Of a DNA stretch of 10,645 bases, positions 1 to 5,660 are shown one piece after another. The translations under genes were made by a program, and so were the position numbers. Each line of letters begins with the position of its first letter. The first letter of the stretch is position 1. Source of the DNA: Nitriliruptoraceae bacterium (GTDB taxonomy: Bacteria; Actinomycetota; Nitriliruptoria; Nitriliruptorales; Nitriliruptoraceae); contig PWEU01000248.1 of assembly GCA_003554005.1 (NCBI GenBank), positions 1 through 10,645 of the forward strand. The letters are read 5' to 3'. A model generated the notes under the pieces. That model was given only the letters and a program-made list of their open reading frames with translations, did no database searches and was not told where the DNA came from.

Positions 1-25
1 CTACGTCCAGAAGGGCGGGCAGTAG
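1..25 (+). CDS. pup: Pup, prokaryotic ubiquitin-like protein, C-terminal end only (partial)
   Basis: The window opens inside this gene. Base 1 is the third position of a codon, followed by codons for Tyr-Val-Gln-Lys-Gly-Gly-Gln and a TAG stop at 23-25. YVQKGGQ is the C-terminus of Pup in Mycobacterium tuberculosis and is near-invariant in the family. Seven residues would be thin evidence alone, but prcB, prcA, pafA, pafB and pafC all lie downstream on the same strand, which makes the call strong. Pup is the disordered small protein that PafA attaches to lysines of proteasome substrates. The last residue here is Gln, so the encoded form is the precursor that must be deamidated to Glu by Dop before ligation. 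Dop would be expected just upstream, outside the window. Unlike the usual arrangement, prcB does not follow directly; it starts about 5.6 kb away. Confidence 0.88.
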
Positions 26-123
26 TCGAGCCCTCGTGACGTGCTGCCGGGGGGCGCCGATGACCGCGAGGTCCGCCAACGGATCGTCTTCGGGCGGTCC
101 CGGACCCCATGGAGCGGTCTCGC
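26..123. other. Convergent gap between pup and usp
   Basis: This 98-bp stretch separates the stop of pup (plus strand) from the stop of the minus-strand universal stress gene. It contains GC-rich partial inverted repeats, for example CCGCC near 74-78 and GGCGG near 93-97 with a long loop, but no clear hairpin followed by a T tract. A terminator for both genes is expected here, but I cannot identify one convincingly. Confidence 0.4.
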
Positions 124-603
124 TCAGGCGTTCGCACCTCGTGATGGGGGTCGGATGATCACGACCGGGCAGTCAGCATGGGTGGCGCACTGCTGACTGA
201 CGGAACCCAGCATCAGGGTCTTGAAGCCCCCGAGGCCGCGGGAACCGACCACGAGCATCTGCGCACCGCGAGACCGTTCCACCAGCGCTTCCGCCGGGCG
301 CTGGCTGGCGATCACCACCGCCTCCGCGTCGATGGTGCTTGGGAGGCCGGCGATCATCTTCTTGGCCACGCCCTGCGCATGCTCGGCTGCACGGCGAGTG
401 GCCGTCTTGACGTTGTCACGGACGGCTTCGATCTGCTCGGAGCTCATGCCTCCATCGGCAGGGAGACCAGCCCACTCCGGCTCGGGCTCGTAGGTCGTGA
501 CGACCTCCAGGCCGGCGTCGCGCAGTCCCGCCTCCTCCGCGGCCCACTCGAGGGCCCGTTGCGAACCTTCGGACCCGTCGACACCTACGACTATGCGCTT
601 CAT
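124..603 (-). CDS. Universal stress protein (UspA family), ATP-binding type
   Basis: The 159-residue protein is a single Usp domain of normal length. It begins MKRIVVGVDGSEGS, with the family's first beta strand and Asp9. It ends with the nucleotide-binding signature G-2X-G-9X-G-S: G120, G123, G133 and S134 in GSRGLGG...LGS. The final strand is CPVVIIRP. An intact signature places it in the ATP-binding subclass, usually a cytoplasmic dimer that responds to starvation, hypoxia or other stress. The start is ATG at 603-601, preceded by a strong Shine-Dalgarno (GGGAGG, about 5 nt upstream on the minus strand) and matching the domain's first residue. The frame stays open for 120 codons further upstream, but that part reads through a tandem repeat and has no family similarity. 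The gene is convergent with pup and divergent from the TRAP operon. Its exact role is unknown. Confidence 0.9.
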   Translation of the reverse strand: MKRIVVGVDGSEGSQRALEWAAEEAGLRDAGLEVVTTYEPEPEWAGLPADGGMSSEQIEAVRDNVKTATRRAAEHAQGVAKKMIAGLPSTIDAEAVVIASQRPAEALVERSRGAQMLVVGSRGLGGFKTLMLGSVSQQCATHADCPVVIIRPPSRGANA

Positions 604-624
604 GGCGTACCTCCCTCGCATCGG

Positions 625-655
625 TGACCGTTCGTCTCCTGACCGTAGTGACCGT
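625..655. promoter_or_regulatory. Three direct TGACCGT repeats upstream of usp
   Basis: The heptamer TGACCGT occurs at 625-631, 640-646 and 649-655, that is 22 to 52 bases upstream of the usp start codon (ACGGTCA when read on the usp strand). Three exact copies in 31 bases, located where the usp promoter or operator should be, suggest binding half-sites for a regulator. I do not recognise the motif. Spacings of 15 and 9 nt are not uniform, so this is tentative. Confidence 0.3.
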
Positions 656-680
656 GTACGGGCTGAGCAGAGGAACTCCA

Positions 681-696
681 CGGGCGGTGTCGCCCG
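681..696. other. Perfect 6-bp hairpin in the divergent region
   Basis: CGGGCG, loop GTGT, CGCCCG forms a perfect stem. There is no T tract. It lies between the usp promoter area and the tandem repeat. It may be an operator-like inverted repeat or a chance GC-rich stem; no function can be assigned. Confidence 0.3.
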
Positions 697-736
697 CCAC
701 GGTGCGGTTCGTCCGTCCGTGGCGACGTGCGCGTCG

Positions 737-808
737 CGATCGACGGCGCGATCGACGGCGCGATCGACGGCGCGATCGACGGCGCGATCGACGGCGCGAT
801 CGACGGCG
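737..808. repeat. Tandem repeat: six perfect copies of a 12-bp unit
   Basis: The unit CGATCGACGGCG is repeated six times without a mismatch (737-748, 749-760, 761-772, 773-784, 785-796, 797-808). Each unit contains the palindrome CGATCG, so identical palindromes recur every 12 bp. The array ends abruptly at ACGTCATCG. It is in the non-coding divergent region, 134 bp upstream of the usp start codon. The unit length is a multiple of three, so it creates open frames on both strands (AIDG repeats on plus, AVDR on minus), but I see no convincing gene using them. Perfect identity points to recent expansion and probable copy-number variation. Confidence 0.95.
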
Positions 809-926
809 ACGTCATCGTCCGGGCAGCGTCGCGAACCGTCCACCAGCAGCAGGGCCGCCAGCAGCCGTGTCTCCGGCACCCAGCCCATGCTGGAGGCCAC
901 CCGCCGTGGCGAGGCCGCACGAGTGC

Positions 927-954
927 TTGCGCTCCCCGGGAGGGCGGCTAGCGT
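927..954 (+). promoter_or_regulatory. Candidate promoter for the TRAP transporter operon
   Basis: TTGCGC (927-932) and TAGCGT (949-954) are separated by 16 bp and resemble actinobacterial housekeeping -35 and -10 elements (TTGnnn and TAnnnT). If used, transcription would begin near 960 and leave a leader of about 190 nt before the binding-protein ATG at 1150. This is a pattern match only; GC-rich DNA gives many such matches. Confidence 0.35.
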
Positions 955-1149
955 GCCCGCCACGTACTACCGCAGTAGGTGGCGAGGTGCCACGTGGGTC
1001 GGCACGGCAGGAGGGACCGGACCGACCCGCCACCGCGTCACCAGGGAAGCGTCCGTGGACCGGTCGTTCCCGACGTCCCTCCCCGAGGGTCGGACGGCAA
1101 CTCGCAGGTGGCCACAGGGTCACGCAGGGATCACAACCAAGGAGTGGGC

Positions 1150-2166
1150 ATGCGAACAACCACCCGGAAGCGGAGCCGGACCTGGCGTCTGGCAGCAGCC
1201 GTGGCCGCCAGTGCGCTGGTGCTGGCGGCCTGCAACGGCGACGACGACGTCGTCGTGGACGACGACGTCGTGGACGACGAGGCAGCAGCAGATGATCAGG
1301 CCTTCCTGACGATGGCCACCGGCTCGACCGGTGGGACCTACTTCCCCCTCGGTGGGGCGATGGCGGGGGTGTGGAACGACAACCTCGACAACGTGCGCGT
1401 GAACACCCAGTCCTCCGGCGCGTCGGTCGAGAACCTGCGCCTGCTCGACGGTGGTGAGGTCGACATGATCCTCGCCGTCAACGGGGTCGCCGACACCGCG
1501 GCGGCCGGGACCGGCGAGTTCGACGGCACGCCGCTCGACTTCGTCACCATCGCGAACATCTACGGCGAGGTGACCCAGATCGTCGCCACCGCCGACTCAG
1601 GGATCACCGAGATCGCCGACCTCGCCGGTGCCCGCGTCGCCCTCGGCCCACCCGGGTCGGGCACCGAGGTCATCGCCCGGACGATCCTCGAGGCCGAGGG
1701 CATCGACCCCGACACCGACATCACCCCGTTCAACGACACCTTCGGTGAGGCCGCCGACGGCCTGCGTGACGGTCGGCTCGACGCTGCCTTCGCGATCCTG
1801 GCCCTGCCGGCCGGCTCGATCGAGGAGGTCGCGACCTCGGTCGACATCACGCTCGTCTCCATCCCTCCTGACCTCATGGCGACGCTGCTCGGTGACGACC
1901 CGACCCTGTCGGAGCTGACGATCGAAGCCGGGACCTACTCCGGCCAGGACAACGACGCGGTCACGGTGACCAACTGGGCCCCCCTGTACGCGCCCCGCGA
2001 CCTCGCCGACGACATCGTCTACGACCTGACGCGTGTGCTGTTCGAGGAGACCGAGTCGATCGCCAACGCGGTCGCGGTCGGGAACCAGATCCAGCTCGAC
2101 ACGGCGCTCGACGGGAACACGATCGACGTGCACCCCGGCGCCCAGCGCTTCTACGACGAGCAGTGA
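1150..2166 (+). CDS. TAXI-family TRAP transporter solute-binding lipoprotein
   Basis: The 338-residue protein is the substrate-capturing subunit of a TRAP transporter. Residues 1-28 form a lipoprotein signal: a basic start, a hydrophobic core and the lipobox LAAC with Cys28, so it is probably anchored to the outer face of the membrane. Residues 29-50 are an unusually acidic tether (DDDVVVDDDVVDDE). The TAXI domain follows: GSTGGTYFPLGG at 58-69, QSSGASVENL at 87-96, and RVALGPPGSGTE at 162-173, a typical TAXI segment. It ends with the usual HPGAQRFY. The start is ATG 1150 with AAGGAG five bases upstream; the longer frame from 979 lacks a signal peptide at its start. It overlaps the next gene by 4 nt (GTGA). 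Substrate cannot be read from sequence; TAXI proteins are known for small organic acids such as glutamate. Confidence 0.92.
   Translation: MRTTTRKRSRTWRLAAAVAASALVLAACNGDDDVVVDDDVVDDEAAADDQAFLTMATGSTGGTYFPLGGAMAGVWNDNLDNVRVNTQSSGASVENLRLLDGGEVDMILAVNGVADTAAAGTGEFDGTPLDFVTIANIYGEVTQIVATADSGITEIADLAGARVALGPPGSGTEVIARTILEAEGIDPDTDITPFNDTFGEAADGLRDGRLDAAFAILALPAGSIEEVATSVDITLVSIPPDLMATLLGDDPTLSELTIEAGTYSGQDNDAVTVTNWAPLYAPRDLADDIVYDLTRVLFEETESIANAVAVGNQIQLDTALDGNTIDVHPGAQRFYDEQ
1241..1256. repeat. 16-bp perfect palindrome in the acidic-linker codons
   Basis: ACGACGACGTCGTCGT is identical to its reverse complement. It encodes part of the Asp/Val linker just after the lipoprotein Cys28. It arises from alternating GAC and GTC codons, and a shorter 10-bp copy (ACGACGTCGT) lies at 1262-1271. 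Possible roles are an mRNA stem early in the message or simple repeat expansion of Asp/Val codons. Confidence 0.7.
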
Positions 2167-2741
2167 TCGTCGCCGCCACGGCGTCCGGGACCGGTGCGAC
2201 CGAGCACCGTCCCCGGGCGCCGTGGCGCGCTCGTCGTGGCTGGCTGCTCGTCGGTGTGGCCGCACTCGCCGGCCTCCTGCTGACGGGACTGCCCGACGAC
2301 TCCGGGCCGATGCTGGTGCTGCGCGACGTGGACACCGGCACGGAGCTCCACCGGCGCGCCGTTGCCGTGGGGGAGCACTTCGAGCTGCGACACACCCACT
2401 CGGTCCCCCGGCGCCCCGTGCTCGAGACCTTCGGGGTCGATGACGCCCCGAGCCTCACGCTGGAGGGGATGGTCTTCGATCACCCCGGTCCCAACCTGCC
2501 GACGGGTCCGGAGCGGTTCGGGGACCGCATGACGAGCTTCACCAGCGTCGACGGCGTCTATCGTGTCGACCACCACGGGTACCCGATCGGGAGGGTGACG
2601 ATCCGCGTGGGCACAGCGCAGGTGGATCACACCCTCGCCTTCAGCGATGGGACGACGCTGCGGTTCCTCGATCTCACGCGTGCCGGTGGGGGGATCGAGC
2701 TCGAGGTGGAGCCAGGTTCCACCGAGAGCATCCGGGACTGA
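2163..2741 (+). CDS. DUF1850 membrane-anchored protein, TAXI-TRAP accessory
   Basis: The 192-residue protein has a basic N-terminus, one hydrophobic segment at about residues 26-43 (GWLLVGVAALAGLLLTGL) and an extracytoplasmic domain. The region around 72-110, with HTHSV at 77-81 followed by ETFGV and then a GMVFDHPGPNLPTG stretch, matches the DUF1850 pattern. Genes of this family commonly sit between a TAXI binding protein and a fused TRAP permease, exactly as here. The molecular role is not established; help in assembling or gating the transporter is inference. The start is GTG 2163, overlapping the TGA of the preceding gene (GTGA), which implies translational coupling. No other start gives a TRAP-spaced operon with the hydrophobic segment so near the N-terminus. 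Confidence 0.82.
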   Translation: MIVAATASGTGATEHRPRAPWRARRGWLLVGVAALAGLLLTGLPDDSGPMLVLRDVDTGTELHRRAVAVGEHFELRHTHSVPRRPVLETFGVDDAPSLTLEGMVFDHPGPNLPTGPERFGDRMTSFTSVDGVYRVDHHGYPIGRVTIRVGTAQVDHTLAFSDGTTLRFLDLTRAGGGIELEVEPGSTESIRD

Positions 2742-2984
2742 CGGTCACGACGAGCAGGGAGGTGGGGGAGGCCGCCATCGTCGCAGGACGGCAGAGCTGA
2801 TCGCACGCCGGACGGGGACCTCGAGCGCCCGGAGCTGCAGGCCCGGCGCCCGAACGCCGCGCTGGACGAGGCCCGCGGGCAGATCGCCGGGCTCCCCGAC
2901 GAGCTGCGCGAGGAGCTCGAGGCGGACATCGCCCAGCTGGAGGAGCTCAGCTTCGCTGACGTCACACCCGGCACCCGTGCGGAC
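2742..2984 (+). other. Probable N-terminal coding extension of the TRAP permease without a usual start codon
   Basis: The frame of the permease stays open from the DUF1850 stop (2739-2741) to 2985. The part from about 2799 translates to a plausible cytoplasmic N-terminus, including LPDELREELEADIAQLEEL at about 2892-2948, of the charged kind that precedes the first membrane helix in fused TRAP permeases. Yet there is no in-frame ATG, GTG or TTG in the whole stretch, only CTG codons (2835, 2862, 2904, 2937). A strong purine-rich Shine-Dalgarno-like run (GGGAGGTGGGGGAGG) lies at 2757-2771, and a GTG at 2762 opens another frame that stops at 2798-2800. A start at a rare codon, or a one-base frameshift or sequence error around 2756-2800, would explain it. 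Confidence 0.55.
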
Positions 2985-5171
2985 GTGCGGGCGACCTGGC
3001 GTTGGATCATGTTCGGCACCGCGTTGCTGCTCAGCGGTTTCCACCTCTACACGGCCCAGTTCGGTCGGCTGCCCGGCCTCCAGCAGGGCTCGTTCCACCT
3101 CGGTGTCGGTCTCGCACTGGTCTTCCTGCTCTACCCCGGCCAGCAGGAGTTGGAGGGTCGTGAGCGGCTCAAGAGCTACCTGCTGCTCGGCGCCGGCGTG
3201 GCGGTGCTCGCGCTGATGTACGTCCGCGGCGTCGCCGAGTGGTTCGTGCTCGTCGGGTTCTCTCTGGTCCTCGGCTCGGTGATCATCTCCCGACACGTCC
3301 CCGTCCGCATCGGGGGCATCCCGCTCGGTGACGTCCCCCTCGCCCTGCTGAGCCTGGGCACCGGCGGGTACGTCTTCTGGAACTGGAGCGACATCGGGCG
3401 GGCGGTGGGGGCCGAGACCGACTTCACGGTGGGCCTGGCGGCAGCCGGGGTACTGCTGGTCCTGGTCGCCTGCCAGCGGGGGATCGGCACACCGCTGACC
3501 ATGGTGGCCTCCGGGGCGCTGGTCTTCGCCTACTTCGGCCAGATCATGCCGGCCTTCCTGGCGCATCGGGGCTTCGCCGTTGAGCGCATCATGGCGAACA
3601 TGTTCCTCGGCACCGAGGCCGTGTTCGGCACCCCGATCCAGGTGTCCTCGACCTTCATCTACATCTTCATGATCTTCGCCGCCCTGCTGCAGCGCCCCGG
3701 CATGGAGCGGTTCTTCACGCAGCTCGCCTTCGGACTGACGGGCTGGATGACCGGGGGGACCGCCAAGGTCGGCGTCATGACCAGCGCCTTCTCCGGGACC
3801 ATCACCGGCAGCTCGGTGGCCAACACCGTCTCCAACGGGGCCTTCACCATCCCGATGATGAAGAAGTCGGGCTACCGGGGCGAGTTCGCCGGCGCCGTCG
3901 AGGCCGCATCCTCCACCGGCGGGCAGCTCGCGCCACCGATCATGGGCGCGGCCGCCTTCATCATGGTGGAGATCACGGGGCTGCCCTACGCCACGATCAT
4001 CCAGGCGGCGATCATCCCCGCCATCCTGTTCTTCACCGCCCAGTTCATCGTCGTCCACTTCGAATCGAAGAAGGTCGGCATCATGGGGCTGCCACGCGAG
4101 CGGCTCCCGAAGCCCCGTCACCTCATGCTGACCAAGGGCTACCTGCTGCTGCCCATCGTGGTCATCTTCGTGCTGCTCGCCCAGGGTCGATCCCCGATCC
4201 GTTCCGCGATCGTCGCGGTCTACGCGGTGGTCCTCATCAACGTCGTGGTCCAGCTGATCGCGGCGGCGATCGGGCGCTGGCGGGACCTCGAGGACAAGCT
4301 CAACCCGCTCGGCCTGCTCGAGTCGCTGGTCGACGCCGCCCGGATCGCCCTGCCGATCATCGTGGCCTGTGCCGCGGCGGGCATCGTCGCCGGGGTCATC
4401 ACCCTGACCGGCGTCGGCCTGCAGCTGGTCGGTGGTCTGCTCAACCTCGCCGGTGACACCCTGATCCTGGTGCTGGTCTACTCGATGTTCGCCTGCCTGG
4501 TGCTCGGCATCGGGCTGCCGACCACCGCGAACTACGTGATCACCGCGACGCTGGTCGCCCCCGCCATCACGCTCGCGTTCTTCCCCGACGATCCCCGGAC
4601 CGCCGTGGCGCTGCTGACCGCCAACCTGTTCGTGTACTACTACGGGATCATGGCCGACATCACCCCACCGGTCTGTCTGGCCTCCTACGCCGCGTCCGGG
4701 ATCGCCCAATCGAACCCGCTCAAGACCGGCGTGCAGTCGGTCAAGATCGCGATCGGCGGGTTCCTGCTGCCGTACATGTTCGTGTTCTCGCCCGAGCTGC
4801 TGCTCCAGGAGACGACGGTCCTCGGTGGGATGCTGGCGGGCGCCACGGCGCTCGTCGGGATGAGCGCGGTCGGGGTCGCCGTGGTCGGCTACATCGACCG
4901 GCGCCTCAACCTGCTGATCCGCGCCGTGCTGATCGCGGCCGGCCTCGCGCTGATCAGCTCCGATCCGCTCTACGACGCGATCGGGCTCGTCACCTTCGCC
5001 GCGGTGTTCGGCTGGCAGCGTCTCAGCGGCGACGCCGGCCGGCGCCGCACCGCTCGCGAGGGCGCAGCGGCGGCCGATGGTGACACCGACGAGCCCACCA
5101 TCGACGACACCCCGGCGTCGTCCGCGCACCTTCCGGGTGCGAGCGACCACCGCGAGGAGGACCCCCGATGA
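2985..5171 (+). CDS. TRAP transporter fused permease, 4TM/12TM (TAXI type)
   Basis: From GTG 2985 the protein has 728 residues and is almost wholly membrane-embedded. The N-terminal part corresponds to the small DctQ-like subunit (first helix at about residues 6-24, ending LYTAQFG, then a helix ending VFLLYPGQQ). The remainder is the DctM-like transport domain. Residues 260-285 contain the strongly conserved AKVGVMTSAFSGTITGSSVA...SNG stretch, followed by SSTGGQLAPPIMGAAAF and GLPTTANYVITATLVAP from residue 510. This is a secondary, ion-driven importer working with the TAXI lipoprotein; Na+ coupling is the family norm and not shown here. The last 45 or so residues are a hydrophilic tail. GTG 2985 lacks a ribosome site and the real N-terminus probably lies upstream. 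The stop overlaps the next gene's ATG (ATGA). Confidence 0.93.
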   Translation: MRATWRWIMFGTALLLSGFHLYTAQFGRLPGLQQGSFHLGVGLALVFLLYPGQQELEGRERLKSYLLLGAGVAVLALMYVRGVAEWFVLVGFSLVLGSVIISRHVPVRIGGIPLGDVPLALLSLGTGGYVFWNWSDIGRAVGAETDFTVGLAAAGVLLVLVACQRGIGTPLTMVASGALVFAYFGQIMPAFLAHRGFAVERIMANMFLGTEAVFGTPIQVSSTFIYIFMIFAALLQRPGMERFFTQLAFGLTGWMTGGTAKVGVMTSAFSGTITGSSVANTVSNGAFTIPMMKKSGYRGEFAGAVEAASSTGGQLAPPIMGAAAFIMVEITGLPYATIIQAAIIPAILFFTAQFIVVHFESKKVGIMGLPRERLPKPRHLMLTKGYLLLPIVVIFVLLAQGRSPIRSAIVAVYAVVLINVVVQLIAAAIGRWRDLEDKLNPLGLLESLVDAARIALPIIVACAAAGIVAGVITLTGVGLQLVGGLLNLAGDTLILVLVYSMFACLVLGIGLPTTANYVITATLVAPAITLAFFPDDPRTAVALLTANLFVYYYGIMADITPPVCLASYAASGIAQSNPLKTGVQSVKIAIGGFLLPYMFVFSPELLLQETTVLGGMLAGATALVGMSAVGVAVVGYIDRRLNLLIRAVLIAAGLALISSDPLYDAIGLVTFAAVFGWQRLSGDAGRRRTAREGAAAADGDTDEPTIDDTPASSAHLPGASDHREEDPR

Positions 5172-5602
5172 CCATCCTGGTCGGCTACAACGCCTCGAAG
5201 GAGAGCGAAGGCGCCCTGCGCGAGGCCGCGATCGCGGCCCGGGCCCGTCAGGGGCCCCTGCACCTGCTGTGGTTCCACGTCCACCAGCCGGGTGACTCGA
5301 TGCAGCAGGTCGAGCGGGAGCTCCACCAGGGCGAGGAACTGCAGGCCAACCTCGACGCGATCGGCGAGCAGCTGCGCGACAGCGGCATCGAGGTCGAGAC
5401 GGACCTGCGGCACGGGCTCAAGGCCCAGGTCGCCGACACCCTGCTCGAGATCGCCGACGACATCGACGCCCAGATGATCGTGCTCGGCTGGCGTCCACGG
5501 TCCCGGGTGACCGAGGCCGTGCTCGGCGGGATCGCCCGGGAGGTGCTGCGCAAGACCCACCGCCCCGTGCTGTCGGTCCCGATCCACCCGGAGCACCACT
5601 GA
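5168..5602 (+). CDS. Universal stress protein with degenerate nucleotide site, TRAP-linked
   Basis: The 144-residue protein is a single Usp domain beginning MTILVGYNAS and ending PVLSVPIHPEHH. It is translationally coupled to the permease (ATGA overlap) and has a strong GAGGAGG at 5154-5160. The nucleotide signature is altered: in GWRPRSRV...LGG the second Gly is Pro110 and the Ser after the last Gly is Gly121. The usual Asp after the first strand is Asn8. It therefore probably does not bind ATP in the canonical way, unlike the Usp at 124-603. A Usp as last gene of a TRAP operon recalls TeaD, which regulates the ectoine transporter TeaABC in Halomonas elongata; TeaD binds ATP, so the mechanism may differ here. 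A regulatory role on the TRAP transporter is inferred from position. Confidence 0.88.
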   Translation: MTILVGYNASKESEGALREAAIAARARQGPLHLLWFHVHQPGDSMQQVERELHQGEELQANLDAIGEQLRDSGIEVETDLRHGLKAQVADTLLEIADDIDAQMIVLGWRPRSRVTEAVLGGIAREVLRKTHRPVLSVPIHPEHH

Positions 5603-5603
5603 A

Positions 5604-5613
5604 GCTGCGCAGC
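5604..5613. other. 10-bp palindrome after the usp stop
   Basis: GCTGCGCAGC is a perfect 10-bp palindrome two bases after the stop of the TRAP-linked usp gene and just upstream of the candidate prcB promoter. Without a loop it is a poor terminator; it could be an operator site. No regulator can be named. Confidence 0.3.
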
Positions 5614-5630
5614 CGGTGGCGGCCAAGCGT

Positions 5631-5660
5631 TACGCTCGGCGGCCCCACCGGAGGTCGTCC
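5631..5660 (+). promoter_or_regulatory. Candidate -10 element and ribosome site of prcB
   Basis: TACGCT at 5631-5636 fits the actinobacterial -10 pattern TAnnnT, but no good -35 is visible at the right distance. GGAGG lies just before GTG 5661 with about 6 nt spacing and decides that start. If the -10 is real, the proteasome genes have their own promoter with a leader of about 20 nt, independent of the TRAP operon, and the longer frame beginning at GTG 5616 would not be translated from it. Confidence 0.4.

Larger units (their letters stand above)
604..1149. other. 546-bp divergent non-coding region
   Basis: This region lies between the starts of the minus-strand usp gene and the TRAP binding-protein gene, so it should hold both promoters. 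Open frames exist on both strands but look like GC-rich shadows, with arginine/alanine/proline-rich translations, no family motifs and no good ribosome site. Visible structure: three TGACCGT direct repeats near usp, a 6-bp perfect hairpin (681-696), the six-copy 12-bp tandem repeat (737-808), a candidate plus-strand promoter (927-954), and a leader of roughly 190 nt with small stems such as CTAC/GTAG at 967-978 and GTGCC/GGCAC at 987-1005. Confidence 0.6.

Noticed and set aside
1..150. Short minus-strand open stretch reading ADLAVIGAPRQHV and similar
   Set aside because: It looks mildly protein-like, but has no start codon with a ribosome site, overlaps the usp 3' end and lies opposite the pup terminus.
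737..808. CRISPR array
   Set aside because: The units are directly contiguous 12-mers with no spacers, and no cas genes are nearby.
604..963. 120-codon in-frame N-terminal extension of the minus-strand usp gene, starting at GTG 963
   Set aside because: It reads through the 12-bp repeat as AVDR units, has no Usp similarity or ribosome site, and a strong GGGAGG precedes the internal ATG at 603, where the domain begins.
979..1149. 57-codon N-terminal extension of the TAXI lipoprotein
   Set aside because: It would bury the lipoprotein signal peptide inside the protein; AAGGAG sits correctly before ATG 1150.
497..1309. Plus-strand 270-codon frame crossing usp, the repeat and the lipoprotein start
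   Set aside because: Ser/Arg/Thr-rich shadow that conflicts with two well-supported genes.
2745..5150. 801-codon open frame antisense to the TRAP permease
   Set aside because: Its translation is Asp/Gly/His/Arg/Gln-rich with no motif; it is the usual GC-bias shadow of a real gene on the other strand.
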